In this document: piece by piece, positions 29,767 to 39,904 of the stretch
Layout: every line of letters begins with the position of its first letter
Numbering within the stretch: the stretch's first letter is position 1
Assembly: GCF_017795745.1 (NCBI RefSeq)
Contig: NZ_CP059067.1
Location: forward strand, 5,084,001-5,148,000
DNA: 64,000 bases
Direction of reading: 5' to 3'
From: Rhizobacter sp. AJA081-3
GTDB lineage: Bacteria; Pseudomonadota; Gammaproteobacteria; Burkholderiales; Burkholderiaceae_C
Made by a program: the position numbers and the translations under genes
Notes under the pieces: model-generated
What the model saw: the letters and a program-made list of their open reading frames with translations, nothing else
Databases searched by the model: none
Told to the model about the DNA's origin: nothing

Positions 29767-30291
29767 ATGCCCACCACGCTGACGATCCGCCCCGCGCGGC
29801 CCGAGGAGTTCGAGCCGCTCGGCCGGCTGACCGTGGCGGTGTATGCCGCCCTGCCAGGCTTCCCGACCCCGGCGCAGCAGCCGGGCTACTACGAGATGCT
29901 GGCGGGCATCGGCCGCTTCGCCGAGCGGCCCGGTGCCTGCCTGCTGGTGGCGCACAGCGCGCAGGGCGAACTGGCCGGCGGCGTCGTCTACTTCGGCGAC
30001 ATGGCCGAGTACGGCGCGGGCGGCATTGCCGCGTCGCAGCGCGACGCCGCCGGCATCCGGCTGCTCGCGGTGGCGCCGGCGCACCGCGGCCTCGGTGCGG
30101 GCCGCGCACTGACGCAGGCCTGCATCGAGCGGGCGCGCGCCGAGGGACGCAGCGAGGTGATCCTGCACACCACACGGGCGATGCAGCGGGCCTGGGCGCT
30201 GTACGAGGCGATGGGATTCCTGCGCTCGGCTGATCTCGATTTCGAGCAGCAGAGCCTGCCCGTGTACGGCTTCCGGATGAGCCTGGGCTGA
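29767..30291 (+). CDS. GNAT-family N-acetyltransferase
   Basis: A 174-residue GNAT acetyltransferase. The acetyl-CoA binding motif A is IRLLAVAPAHRGLGAGRALT (R/Q-x-x-G-x-G/A), preceded by strand LAGGVVYFGD and followed by ALYEAMGFLRS. Substrate unknown. Ribosome site AGGAGACCC. It follows the haloperoxidase-like gene by 21 bp, likely the same transcript. Confidence 0.92.
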   Translation: MPTTLTIRPARPEEFEPLGRLTVAVYAALPGFPTPAQQPGYYEMLAGIGRFAERPGACLLVAHSAQGELAGGVVYFGDMAEYGAGGIAASQRDAAGIRLLAVAPAHRGLGAGRALTQACIERARAEGRSEVILHTTRAMQRAWALYEAMGFLRSADLDFEQQSLPVYGFRMSLG

Positions 30292-30355
30292 GGCGCACTT
30301 CGTTTCCGGTGCGGGCTGTGCTGGAATGCGTGCTCCCTTGCCCTCGGAGTTCCGC

Positions 30356-31780
30356 ATGCCCCGCCCGACCCTGCGCTGCCTCGCCGCCGCCGCCACCTTC
30401 GCCGCGGCGGCCGCGGCCCACGCCCAGGCCGAAGACACGATGGTGCGCGCCATCCTTTCCGACATCTCGGCGCAGCGCATCGAGCAGCGCATCCGCACGC
30501 TCGTCGCCTTCGAGACGCGGCACACGCAGTCGGAGACCGTGTCCGACACGCGCGGCATCGGCGCCGCGCGGCGCTGGATCGAGCGCGAGCTGCGCGAATG
30601 TTCGCGCGCCACCGGCGGGGCGCTGCAGGTGCAGATGCGCAGCCATGTCGAGCCGGCCGGCCGGCGGCTGTCGCAGCCCACCGAGATCGTCAATGTGGTG
30701 GCGACGCTGCCCGGCGCTTCGGCCGCCGCGGGGCGCGAGCGCGTGCTGGTCGTCAGCGGCCACTACGACTCGCGCAACACGGATGTCAACGATGCGGCCG
30801 GCATCGCGCCCGGCGCCAACGACGACGCCTCGGGCACCGCGGTGGTGATGGAACTGGCCTGCGCGATGGCGAAACACCGCTTCGACGCCACGCTCGTCTT
30901 CATGGCCGTGGCCGGCGAGGAGCAGGGCCTGCTCGGCGCGGCGCAGATGGCGCGCGATGCGCGCCGCGACGGCGTGGGCATCGAGGCGATGATCACCAAC
31001 GACATCGTCGGCAGCCCGCGCGGCGACTTCGGCCAGCACGACCCGAAGCGGCTGCGCCTGTTCGCCGACGGTTTCGATCCGCTGCTGCGAATGCTCGTCG
31101 CGTCGCAGGGCAACGCGGCGCCGAGCGAGGAGGAGGCGCGCCGCATGGCCAGCGCGCGCGAGACGCTGCAGGCGCTCGCGCTGGCCGGTGGCGGCGAGGA
31201 CCTGCCCACGCACCAGCTCGGCCGCCACCTGAAGGCAGCCGGCGAGCGCTACCTCCCCGGCTTCCAGGTGCAGCTGATCCAGCGGCGCGACCGCTACCTG
31301 CGCGGCGGCGACCACCTGCCGTTTCTCGAACGCGGCTATGCGGCGGTGCGCTTCACCGAGCCCTTCGAGAACTTCCGCCACCAGCACCAGAACGTGCGTG
31401 TCGAGAACGGCGTGGCCTACGGCGATCTGCCCGAGCACGTGGACATGGCCTACGTGGCCGACGTGACGCGCGTGAACGCCGCCGGCCTGGCCACGCTCGC
31501 GCTGGCCCCGCCGCCGCCGCGCAACGTGAAGCTGGACGCCACCGAACTGACCAACAGCAGCACGCTGCAATGGGACGTGGATCCCGCCGTGGCCGGCTAC
31601 CGCATCGTCTGGCGCGCCACCGACTCGGCGACCTGGCAGCAGTCGCGCGAGGTCGGGCGTGTGGGCCGCGCGACGCTGGACGACATCAGCAAAGACAACG
31701 TGATCTTCGGCGTGATGGCGGTGTCGGCGCGCGGCCACGCCAGCCTGGCCGCCTACCCCTTGCCGCTGGTGCGGCGTTGA
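30356..31780 (+). CDS. Exported M28-family metallopeptidase with C-terminal FN3-like domain
   Basis: A 474-residue protein with an Ala-rich signal peptide (about 24 residues, ending AHAQA). The M28 zinc-peptidase ligands are complete: SGHYDSRNTD (His, Asp), PGANDDASGTAVVMEL (bridging Asp), VAGEEQGLLGA (catalytic Glu and ligand Glu), NDIVGS (Asp) and RGGDHLPF (His). After residue 385 a fibronectin-III-like domain follows (STLQWDVDPAVAGYRIVWRA). Probably an aminopeptidase acting in the periplasm. The start at 30356 has a GGAG site; an ATG at 30326 in the same frame would spoil the signal peptide. Confidence 0.92.
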   Translation: MPRPTLRCLAAAATFAAAAAAHAQAEDTMVRAILSDISAQRIEQRIRTLVAFETRHTQSETVSDTRGIGAARRWIERELRECSRATGGALQVQMRSHVEPAGRRLSQPTEIVNVVATLPGASAAAGRERVLVVSGHYDSRNTDVNDAAGIAPGANDDASGTAVVMELACAMAKHRFDATLVFMAVAGEEQGLLGAAQMARDARRDGVGIEAMITNDIVGSPRGDFGQHDPKRLRLFADGFDPLLRMLVASQGNAAPSEEEARRMASARETLQALALAGGGEDLPTHQLGRHLKAAGERYLPGFQVQLIQRRDRYLRGGDHLPFLERGYAAVRFTEPFENFRHQHQNVRVENGVAYGDLPEHVDMAYVADVTRVNAAGLATLALAPPPPRNVKLDATELTNSSTLQWDVDPAVAGYRIVWRATDSATWQQSREVGRVGRATLDDISKDNVIFGVMAVSARGHASLAAYPLPLVRR

Positions 31781-31783
31781 GCA

Positions 31784-32221
31784 CTACGCCGCGAGGTCGA
31801 ACAGGCTGGTTGCCTCGAGGTCGAGCACCTCGCTGCCCTTCGCATTGAAGAGCTGCCAGCGCCAGCGCAGGATGCCCAGCGCACTCTGGCCCTTGGAGCG
31901 GCGCACCTCGACGACCGTGGCCCGCACCGTGAGGCGGTCGCCCGGGCGCACAGGGTGCGGCCACTTCACGTAGGCGAGGCCGGGTGAGGCGAAGGACTCG
32001 CTGCCGGCCAGCGCTGCATCGGCCACCAGCCGCATCGCGATGCCGCAGGTGTGCCAGCCGCTGGCGATCAGGCCTTCGAAACGCCCGCCCTTCGCGGCCT
32101 GCGCATCGGTGTGGAACCACTGCGGGTCGTAGGCGGTGGCGAAGCGCACGATCTCCTCTTCGCTCACCTCGTAGGGGCCGGCCTCGATGACCTGCCCGAC
32201 ATGGAACTCTGCGAACTTCAT
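31784..32221 (-). CDS. MaoC-family (R)-specific enoyl-CoA hydratase-like protein of the box operon
   Basis: A 145-residue single hot-dog MaoC domain. The hydratase-2 signature region is RFATAYDPQWFHTDAQAAKG (Asp-x4-His dyad) and GLIASGWHTCGIAMRL. Shared base TGATG with paaH upstream marks translational coupling. In this operon it may hydrate the dehydroadipyl-CoA intermediate that follows BoxD. The family also contains non-CoA members, so the exact substrate is inferred from context. It is the last gene of boxC-boxB-boxA-paaH-maoC, three bases from the convergent M28 peptidase stop. Confidence 0.85.
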   Translation of the reverse strand: MKFAEFHVGQVIEAGPYEVSEEEIVRFATAYDPQWFHTDAQAAKGGRFEGLIASGWHTCGIAMRLVADAALAGSESFASPGLAYVKWPHPVRPGDRLTVRATVVEVRRSKGQSALGILRWRWQLFNAKGSEVLDLEATSLFDLAA

Positions 32222-33753
32222 CAGTGACCGTGAGAATGGCGGCGCAGCCAGGGGCTGACGCGATAACGCTCGCCGCGGTACTCGGCATCGAGCGCACGAA
32301 GCACGCCGACCACGCCGTCCACGCTCCAGTCCGCGAGCCACTCGAAGGGGCCGGCCGGGTAGTTGACGCCGAGCTTCATCGCCGCATCGGCGCCGGCGGT
32401 GTCGCACACGCCTTGCAGCACGGCGTCGGCGCCTTCGTTGATCAGCATCGCGATCGTGCGCGCCACCACCAGGCCCGGCGCATCGGCCAGCGGCAGCGGC
32501 GTGAAGCCCAGCGCGGCGAGCCAGGCGCCGGCCTGCGTGCGCCAGGCCGCACGCGCGCCCGGCGCGACGGCATAGGCGAGCGCCGTGCCCGGTGCGATCG
32601 GCTGGACGAGCGGCCGGTCGAAGACGGCGATGTCCGCCACGCCGAGGTCGCGCGACAGCTGCTGCGCGGTGCGCCCGTCGGTGAGCGCGAGCCGGGCGCC
32701 GTCGATGGTCAGGCCGATCCAGGGGCTGGCCAGATCGCGTGCCGGCCCCCAGCCCTGTGGCGCCAGTGCGGCAATGGCCGCGTGTTCGAGGTGGTCGGCG
32801 ACCGGCCCGATGCCGTGCACCGTGACCTGGTGCGCCGTGGCCGGCGCGTCGTGCATGGCCACCGGCAAGGGTGCCGGGCCATTGCTGCCGGCCTCGTAGC
32901 GATAGAAGCCACGGCCGCTCTTGCGGCCGAACAGGCCGCCGGCGACCATCTCGCGCTGCACCAGTGAGGGCAGGTAGCGCTTGTCGAAGAAGTTGGCTTC
33001 GTAGACGGAGTTCGTCACGGCGAAGTTGGTGTCGTGGCCGATCAGGTCCATCAGCTCGCAGGGCCCCATGCGAAAGCCTGCAGCCTTGAGGCAGGCGTCG
33101 AGCACCTGCGGCGTGGCTGCTTGCTCCAAAAGCAGCGCCAGCGTCTCCGCGTAGTAAGGCCTAGCGATCCGATTGACGATGAACCCCGGCGTGCTCTTCG
33201 CATGCACCGGCACCTTGCCCCAGACCTTGCTCAACTCGAAGATGGCGTCCGCGACCGGCGCATCGGTCTGCAGCCCGCTGACCACCTCGACCAGCTTCAT
33301 CAGCGGCACCGGGTTGAAGAAGTGCATGCCGACCAGCCGGCCGGGGTGCTGCAGGCCGTTGGCGATGGCGGTGACGCTGATCGACGAGGTGTTCGTCGCC
33401 AGCACCGCACCCGGCGCGACGATGCCTTCGAGTTCGTTGAACAGGCTGCGCTTGGCCTCCAATTGCTCGACGATGGCCTCGACCACCAGGGCGCTGTCGC
33501 GCGCCTGCGCCAGCGAGTTGATCGCTGCGGTTCGGGCCATCGCGGCGCGCGCGGCCTCGGCGTCGAGCCGGCCCTTGTCGACCAGCGACTTCAGCGTCGC
33601 GGCGAGCTTGTCCAGCGCCTGGCTGGCCGCGCCCTCGCGCATGTCGAACAGCTTCACCGGGTGGCCGGCCAATGCCGCCACCTGCACGATGCCGATGCCC
33701 ATGATGCCGGCGCCCACCACCAGCACGGGGGCGCTGCGAAGATCGATCGTCAT
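32221..33753 (-). CDS. paaH: 3-hydroxyacyl-CoA dehydrogenase (PaaH-type)
   Basis: A 510-residue NAD-dependent dehydrogenase of the PaaH/PaaC type, two 3HCDH domains in the C-terminal half. Rossmann motif VVGAGIMGIGIVQVAALAG at residues 12-30, catalytic region GMHFFNPVPLMKLVEVVSG, SerThr site ATNTSSISVT, and KSGRGFYRYE. It oxidises 3-hydroxyadipyl-CoA to 3-oxoadipyl-CoA in phenylacetate degradation; the box pathway yields the same or a dehydro-form of that intermediate, which explains its place here. Starts two bases upstream of the boxA stop region and ends in a TGATG overlap with the MaoC gene. Confidence 0.93.
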   Translation of the reverse strand: MTIDLRSAPVLVVGAGIMGIGIVQVAALAGHPVKLFDMREGAASQALDKLAATLKSLVDKGRLDAEAARAAMARTAAINSLAQARDSALVVEAIVEQLEAKRSLFNELEGIVAPGAVLATNTSSISVTAIANGLQHPGRLVGMHFFNPVPLMKLVEVVSGLQTDAPVADAIFELSKVWGKVPVHAKSTPGFIVNRIARPYYAETLALLLEQAATPQVLDACLKAAGFRMGPCELMDLIGHDTNFAVTNSVYEANFFDKRYLPSLVQREMVAGGLFGRKSGRGFYRYEAGSNGPAPLPVAMHDAPATAHQVTVHGIGPVADHLEHAAIAALAPQGWGPARDLASPWIGLTIDGARLALTDGRTAQQLSRDLGVADIAVFDRPLVQPIAPGTALAYAVAPGARAAWRTQAGAWLAALGFTPLPLADAPGLVVARTIAMLINEGADAVLQGVCDTAGADAAMKLGVNYPAGPFEWLADWSVDGVVGVLRALDAEYRGERYRVSPWLRRHSHGH

Positions 33754-33755
33754 GC

Positions 33756-35042
33756 TCAGTAGGTCTCCAGGTGAAGCCGGCCTTCACGCTTGAGCGTCGC
33801 GCCGACGGTGTCCCAGTCCATCCCGGCCCCGCGTGCGATGTCGCGCAGCGTGGCGACCACGCCCTCTTCCATCGCCTTCAGCCCGCACACATAGAAGCAG
33901 GCGTTCGGGTCGGCGAGCAGCGCGGCGAGGTCGGCGGCGCGCTCGGCCATCGTATGCTGCACGTAGCGCTTGGGCTGACCCTGGGTGCGCGAGAAGGCGA
34001 AGTTGATGTCGATGAAATCCTTCGGCAGGTTCTGCAGCGGGCCGAAGTAGGGCAGCTCCTCCTTCGTGCGCGCGCCGAAGAAGAGCATCAGCTTGCCGCC
34101 CTCGAACTTGCCCGACTGGCGCAGCCGCCGGCGCCACTCGGTCATCGCCCGCATCGGCGCGCTGCCGGTGCCGGTGCAGATCATCACGAGGTGGCTCTTC
34201 GGGTGGTTGGGCATCAGGAAGGTGGTGCCGAACGGCCCGATCACCTGCACGGTGTCGCCCACCTTCAGGTCGCACATGTAGTTGCTGGCCACGCCGCGCA
34301 CCGGCTGGCCTTGGTGGTCCTCGAGCACGCGCTTGATGGTCAGCGACAGGTTGTTGTAGCCAGGCCGTTCGCCGTTGCGCGGGCTGGCGATGCTGTACTG
34401 GCGTGCATGGTGCGGCCGGCCACCGGCATCGGTGCCCGGCGGCACGATGCCGATGCTCTGGCCTTCCAACACCGGGAAGGGCATGGTGCCGAAGTCGAGC
34501 ACCACATGGTGCGTGTCGTACTCGCGGCCGACCTCGGTGACACGCACGTTGCCGGTCACCGTGGCGGTGACGCTCTTCTCCGCCGCCTTCGGGCCATAGA
34601 GGTTGACGTAGGCGTGCGCCGCCGACCAGGGCGGCAGCGTCGCGTTGTACTGCGCGCTGTTGAAGGCGGCCTCGCTGCCAGTCGTGGCGCTCGCACTCGC
34701 GGACGCGGCCGCCGGCTCGGCGACGGGCATGGCATCGGCGGCGACGCCGGATTCGGCCATCTGCTCGGGCGAGAGCTCGGCCGGCAGTTCGTCCCAGCCC
34801 AGCTGCTCGGCCAGGCCGTAGGCCTTGATCCGTGGCAGGGTGCGCCAGTTGTCGATGCTGCCGGTCGGGCAGGGCGGGATGCAGGCCATGCAGAAGTTGC
34901 ACTTGTCCGCATCGACCACGTAGTTGCGCGAATCGTGCGTGATCGCCTGCACCGGGCAGGTCGCCTCGCAGGTGTTGCAGCGGATGCAGATCTCGGGGTC
35001 GATCAGGTGCTGCTTGATGACCGCGGCGTCGGCCATGTCCAT
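33756..35042 (-). CDS. boxA: Benzoyl-CoA 2,3-epoxidase, reductase subunit
   Basis: A 428-residue iron-sulfur flavoprotein that passes NADPH electrons to the BoxB oxygenase. Two [4Fe-4S] ferredoxin motifs open the protein: [12 protein letters not shown] and [12 protein letters not shown]. An Ala-rich linker follows at about 95-125, then an FNR-type module with [11 protein letters not shown] (FAD), [10 protein letters not shown] (NADP) and a C-terminal [14 protein letters not shown]. The start at 35042 has GAGGAG six bases upstream; the next Met, two codons in, is possible. It lies 119 bp after boxB, a gap filled by a hairpin repeat. Confidence 0.97.
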   Translation of the reverse strand: MDMADAAVIKQHLIDPEICIRCNTCEATCPVQAITHDSRNYVVDADKCNFCMACIPPCPTGSIDNWRTLPRIKAYGLAEQLGWDELPAELSPEQMAESGVAADAMPVAEPAAASASASATTGSEAAFNSAQYNATLPPWSAAHAYVNLYGPKAAEKSVTATVTGNVRVTEVGREYDTHHVVLDFGTMPFPVLEGQSIGIVPPGTDAGGRPHHARQYSIASPRNGERPGYNNLSLTIKRVLEDHQGQPVRGVASNYMCDLKVGDTVQVIGPFGTTFLMPNHPKSHLVMICTGTGSAPMRAMTEWRRRLRQSGKFEGGKLMLFFGARTKEELPYFGPLQNLPKDFIDINFAFSRTQGQPKRYVQHTMAERAADLAALLADPNACFYVCGLKAMEEGVVATLRDIARGAGMDWDTVGATLKREGRLHLETY

Positions 35043-35120
35043 GCTTGTCTCCTCGTCGAGAGCGCTAGTGTCGCAACCAAGCGAACGCCGCGGAACCGGC
35101 TTGGCCGGGCCGCTGGCGTT

Positions 35121-35160
35121 GCCCCCTTGAGGGGGAGCGGCGAAGCCGCTACGGGGGTGG
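35121..35160. repeat. Double-hairpin intergenic element between boxB and boxA
   Basis: CCCCCT-TG-AGGGGG (35122-35135) directly followed by AGCGGC-GAA-GCCGCT (35136-35150) and CGGGGGTGG. I recall this arrangement (TTGCCCCCTTGAGGGGG ... GCGAAGCCG ... CGGGGGTGGG) as a recurrent intergenic element of Burkholderiales genomes; only one copy is seen in this window. It ends at the boxB stop codon, so transcription toward boxA must cross it. Confidence 0.65.
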
Positions 35161-35161
35161 G

Positions 35162-36589
<1,428 letters not shown>

Positions 36590-36622
36590 GTCTGCTCCGT
36601 CGTGATTCGTGTCGTGCGCGGC

Positions 36623-38281
36623 TTAGACGCGGTTCCAGTCGAAGGCGGCCTTGTCGCCCTTGCCGTAGACCTTGAGGGCACCCTTTTCGCCGACGGCGTT
36701 GGGGCGCTGGAAGATCCAGTTCTGCCAGGCGGTGAGCCGGCCGAAGACGCGGGTGAACATGTTCTCCGGGCCGTTGAAGCGCAGGTTGGCTTCCATGCCG
36801 GTCAGCGCGTCGGGGCTCATCGAGACACGCTCCTCGATGGCGATGCGCGTCTCGTCGGCCCAGTCGATGTCGTCGGGGTTGCTCGTCACCAGGCCGATGG
36901 CGAAGGCGGCGTCGGCATCGAGCGGCTTGCCGGCCTGGGCGCGCACGGCGTCGAGTGCGGGCTGCTCGGCGTAGAAGCGGCGCTCCAGGCGGCTCTGGCC
37001 GGTGACCATCGGGAACAGGCCGAAGTTCGTGTCGCCCACGGTGATCTTCGGTGCCTTGGCCTCGTCATCGGGCAGGGCGAGGTGGTAGCTGCGATCGCAG
37101 GCCAGCGCCAGCTCGAGGAAGCTGCCGGCGAAGCAGGAGCCCGGCTCGATCAGCGCGAACAGCGAACGCGAGGACACGTCCAGGCGGCTGAAGGTGCGGC
37201 GCAGCAGGCCGATCGTCTCGCGCACCAGCCAGTGTTTCTGGTTCGCCATCAGCGTGGCATCCATCGCCAGCACCTGCGCGGCGTCGCCCTGCGTCTTGAT
37301 CAGCCACAGCCCGATGTCGAGCTCGTTGGTGCGCATCGACAGGATCGCGTCTTCCAGCTCGCGGGCCATCGCCAGCGGGTACCAGTCGGCGCCGGCGGCC
37401 TCGATGCCGGCCACGTCGCCCGGCTGCGCGCCGGTGGGCGCCTTCACGGTGAAGACGGCGGTGCGCTTGGCGCGGTCGATCTCGACCGTCACGTTTTTGT
37501 AGCGCAATGCATTGGCTTCGATGGTGCGGGCCAGCGGTGCCAGCTTCACGCCCTTGCCGTCGGCGGGGCGATCGCTCTGCGCGGCCAGTTCGAGCGCGCG
37601 TTCCTGCACCTTGGCGGCGAACTGCTGCGGCTTGGCGATCGCGTCGACAAGGCGCCAGTCCTTCGCCTTCTGGCCGCGCACGCCTTCGGTGGTCGTGCAG
37701 AAGATGTCTGCGAGGTCGTGGCGCACGTGCCTTTTGTCGGTCACGCGGGTCAGCCCGCCGGTGCCGGGCAGCACGCCCAGCAGCGGCACTTCGGGCAGGC
37801 TCACCGCGCTGCTGCGGTCGTCGACCAGGATGATTTCGTCGCAGGCCAGGGCGAGCTCGTAGCCGCCGCCGGCGCAGGCGCCGTTCACGGCGGCGAGGAA
37901 CTTCAGGCCGCTGTGCTTGGAGGAGTCTTCCAGGCCGTTGCGCGTCTCGTTGGTGAACTTGCAGAAGTTCACCTTCCAGGCGTGGCTGCTGACACCCAGC
38001 ATGAAGATGTTGGCGCCGGAGCAGAACACCTTTTCCTTGGCGCTGGTCATGACCACCGTGCGCACCTCGGGGTGCTCGAAGCGGATGCGGTTGATGGCGT
38101 CGTTCAGCTCGATGTCGACGCCGAGGTCGTAGCTGTTCAGCTTGAGCTTGTAGCCGGGGCGCAGGCCGCCGTTCTCGTCGAAATCGGCGGCCAGCGTGGC
38201 CACCGGGCCCTCGAACTTGAGCTTCCAGTGACGGTACTGGTCGGGGGCGGTCTGGTATTCGACGCGAAGGTCTTGGGTCAC
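36623..38281 (-). CDS. boxC: 2,3-epoxybenzoyl-CoA dihydrolase
   Basis: Ring-opening enzyme of the box pathway: 2,3-epoxybenzoyl-CoA + 2 H2O to 3,4-dehydroadipyl-CoA semialdehyde + formate. 552 residues, a double crotonase-fold protein (BoxC length ~555). Seen: KEKVFCSGANIFMLGVSSHA with the oxyanion region, AAVNGACAGGGYELALACDE, LPEVPLLGVLPGTGGLTRVT, and a second crotonase-like half from about 300. Start is GTG at 38281 (VTQDLRVEYQ) with CAGGAG upstream; the longer ATG frame would run through the promoter. First gene of boxCBA-paaH-maoC. Confidence 0.97.
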   Translation of the reverse strand: MTQDLRVEYQTAPDQYRHWKLKFEGPVATLAADFDENGGLRPGYKLKLNSYDLGVDIELNDAINRIRFEHPEVRTVVMTSAKEKVFCSGANIFMLGVSSHAWKVNFCKFTNETRNGLEDSSKHSGLKFLAAVNGACAGGGYELALACDEIILVDDRSSAVSLPEVPLLGVLPGTGGLTRVTDKRHVRHDLADIFCTTTEGVRGQKAKDWRLVDAIAKPQQFAAKVQERALELAAQSDRPADGKGVKLAPLARTIEANALRYKNVTVEIDRAKRTAVFTVKAPTGAQPGDVAGIEAAGADWYPLAMARELEDAILSMRTNELDIGLWLIKTQGDAAQVLAMDATLMANQKHWLVRETIGLLRRTFSRLDVSSRSLFALIEPGSCFAGSFLELALACDRSYHLALPDDEAKAPKITVGDTNFGLFPMVTGQSRLERRFYAEQPALDAVRAQAGKPLDADAAFAIGLVTSNPDDIDWADETRIAIEERVSMSPDALTGMEANLRFNGPENMFTRVFGRLTAWQNWIFQRPNAVGEKGALKVYGKGDKAAFDWNRV

Positions 38282-38338
38282 AGCGGTCTCCTGGTCAGGC
38301 TGCGGCGAGCGACACGGATGGCCCACACACTGATGAGC

Positions 38339-38393
38339 ATCATAGTGCACGAACTTTCGTCCGTCAAGCAACCTCATGCATTTTTATGCATGA
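38339..38393 (-). promoter_or_regulatory. boxC promoter with BoxR-type TGCA palindrome
   Basis: Minus-strand promoter: -35 TTGACG (38367-38362), 17-bp spacer, -10 TATGAT (38344-38339), with about 50 nt of leader before the GTG. Just upstream of the -35 sits a perfect palindrome TCATGCAT-N4-ATGCATGA (38374-38393), which contains TGCA-N6-TGCA. A third TGCA (38346-38349) lies inside the spacer, 31 bp away. TGCA repeats are the operators reported for BzdR/BoxR regulators; boxR ends 5 bp from the palindrome. Confidence 0.78.
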
Positions 38394-38397
38394 TATT

Positions 38398-39345
38398 TCA
38401 GGACGGCAGTTCGAGCGCCTTTCGCACCAGGGATCTCAGGGCCACGAAGGTCGGTTGCAGTTCCTGCGCGCTGGTGTCCAGCTGGAACTCGGCCTTCGAA
38501 TAGAAGGCGGCGCGGCCGGCGAGGATGGACTTGAGGTCGTCCATCGCCTCGCGGCTGGCCGCCATCGGGCGTGTGTCGCCCTGGGCGACGACGCGCTTCA
38601 TGTGGTCTTCCGGCTCGGCCTGCAGCCACACGGTGGTGCAGTGCTGCAGCAGCAGGTTGAAGTTGGCCGGGTCGGAGACGATGCCGCCCGGCGTGGCGAT
38701 CACCGCCTCGGGGTAGATCTGGATCGATTCCTCGAGCGCGCGGCGCTCGTAGCGGCGGTAGGCGTTCTGGCCGTACAGCGCCTGGATCTCGCTGATGCTG
38801 CAGCCGGCGAACTTCTCGATCTCGCGGCTCAGTTCGACGAAGGGGAAGCCCAGGTCCTCGGCCAGCATCGCACCCAGCGTGGACTTGCCGGCGCCGCGCA
38901 GACCGATCAGCGCCACCTGCGTGCTGCGCTGGCGGCCGTGGCTGGCATTGGCGCCGCCGGTGCCGAGCAACTCGCCGACCGCCACTCGCACGCGGTGCAG
39001 CGTGGCCTCGTCGCGGTTCTCCAGCAGCTCACGCAGCATCAGCCACTCGGGCGAGGTGGTGGTGACGTCGCCGAGCAGCTCGGCCAGCGAGCATTGCAGC
39101 GCACGGGCCACGTCCAGCAGCACCAGGATGGAGGCGTTGCCGACGCCGTATTCGAGGTTGGCCAGGTGCCGCTCGGACACGTCGGCGGCGGCGGCCAGCG
39201 CCTTGCGCGTCATGCCGCGGCGCGAGCGCAGGGCGCGGGCGCGCTCGCCCAGCGCCACCAGGAAGGGGTTCTTCGCCTCTTCTTCTTCGCCCGGTGCATC
39301 CTCCCCCGGGACAAACCCGGGAGCCTGCATTATAGTGCTTGACAT
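38398..39345 (-). CDS. boxR: BoxR/BzdR-type transcriptional regulator (HTH + shikimate kinase-like domain)
   Basis: A 315-residue regulator with the rare BzdR architecture. N-terminal XRE-type helix-turn-helix at about residues 28-92 (FLVALGERARALRSRRGMTR, ALAAAADVSERHLANLEYG), a linker, and a shikimate-kinase-like effector domain with P-loop GLRGAGKSTLG from about 145. In Azoarcus such proteins repress box/bzd genes and respond to benzoyl-CoA. It lies upstream of boxC in the same direction and divergent from the DUF4863-boxD-bclA set, so it can control both sides. A Met six codons in (MQAPGFVPG) is an alternative start. Confidence 0.95.
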   Translation of the reverse strand: MSSTIMQAPGFVPGEDAPGEEEEAKNPFLVALGERARALRSRRGMTRKALAAAADVSERHLANLEYGVGNASILVLLDVARALQCSLAELLGDVTTTSPEWLMLRELLENRDEATLHRVRVAVGELLGTGGANASHGRQRSTQVALIGLRGAGKSTLGAMLAEDLGFPFVELSREIEKFAGCSISEIQALYGQNAYRRYERRALEESIQIYPEAVIATPGGIVSDPANFNLLLQHCTTVWLQAEPEDHMKRVVAQGDTRPMAASREAMDDLKSILAGRAAFYSKAEFQLDTSAQELQPTFVALRSLVRKALELPS

Positions 39346-39388
39346 GGTGGGATCCGCGCCCTAAAGTGCCTGCACGCACAATACTGCA
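39326..39388. promoter_or_regulatory. Candidate BoxR-binding region between boxR and the DUF4863 gene
   Basis: Three TGCA tetramers at 39326-39329, 39371-39374 and 39385-39388, the last two in TGCACGCACAATACTGCA. Spacing (N10) differs from the N6 palindrome before boxC, so this would be a weaker or different site. No clear -10/-35 pair was found for either direction. Confidence 0.35.
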
Positions 39389-39434
39389 TCAACCTTGCGC
39401 TGGCAAGGGAAGCGCAGGTCCCGGAGACGCATCC

Positions 39435-39899
39435 ATGACCCCCGACAAGTTCCGCGCACAGATCGCCGGGCTGACCGCCCAGCTGGCCGGCCGCGCCATC
39501 GACGCCGAGCTCGACGCCTGGCTGAACCGCGAGCATGGGGCCGGCAGCGCCACCTACGCGGCGCTGAAGGCGAGCTGCGAAGCCGGTGTCGCCGAAGGCT
39601 GGCTGTGCAACCGCGAAGGCGGCGGCATCAAGTACGGCCGCATCTTCAAGCCGGCCGACGACCTGCACGGCTTCTCGGTCGACGTGGTCGACATGACCGA
39701 CATCGCCGGCCCGCATCACCTGCACCCGAACGGCGAGATCGACCTGCACATGCCGCTGGGCGGCGAGGCCACCTTCGACGGCCGGCCCGCCGGCTGGGTG
39801 GTGATGCCGCCGGGCAGCGCGCACCGGCCCACCGTGGCCGCCGGCCGCGCGCTCGTGCTCTACCTCCTGCCGCAAGGCGCGATCGAATTCACCAAGTGA
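39435..39899 (+). CDS. DUF4863 family protein of the box cluster (4-hydroxylaminobenzoate lyase-like)
   Basis: A 154-residue protein of the DUF4863/PnbB family. PnbB-type members are known as 4-hydroxylaminobenzoate lyases; in box clusters the function is not established. Cupin-like C-terminal half with histidines in GPHHLHPNGEIDLHMPLGG and WVVMPPGSAHRPTV. Start at 39435 (MTPDKFRAQIAGL) has CCCGGAGACG upstream. Five bases separate it from boxD, so it belongs to the same transcript. No nitro- or amino-benzoate genes are nearby, so a benzoyl-CoA-related role is more likely than nitrobenzoate use; this is inference. Confidence 0.8.
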   Translation: MTPDKFRAQIAGLTAQLAGRAIDAELDAWLNREHGAGSATYAALKASCEAGVAEGWLCNREGGGIKYGRIFKPADDLHGFSVDVVDMTDIAGPHHLHPNGEIDLHMPLGGEATFDGRPAGWVVMPPGSAHRPTVAAGRALVLYLLPQGAIEFTK

Positions 39900-39904
39900 C
39901 CCCG

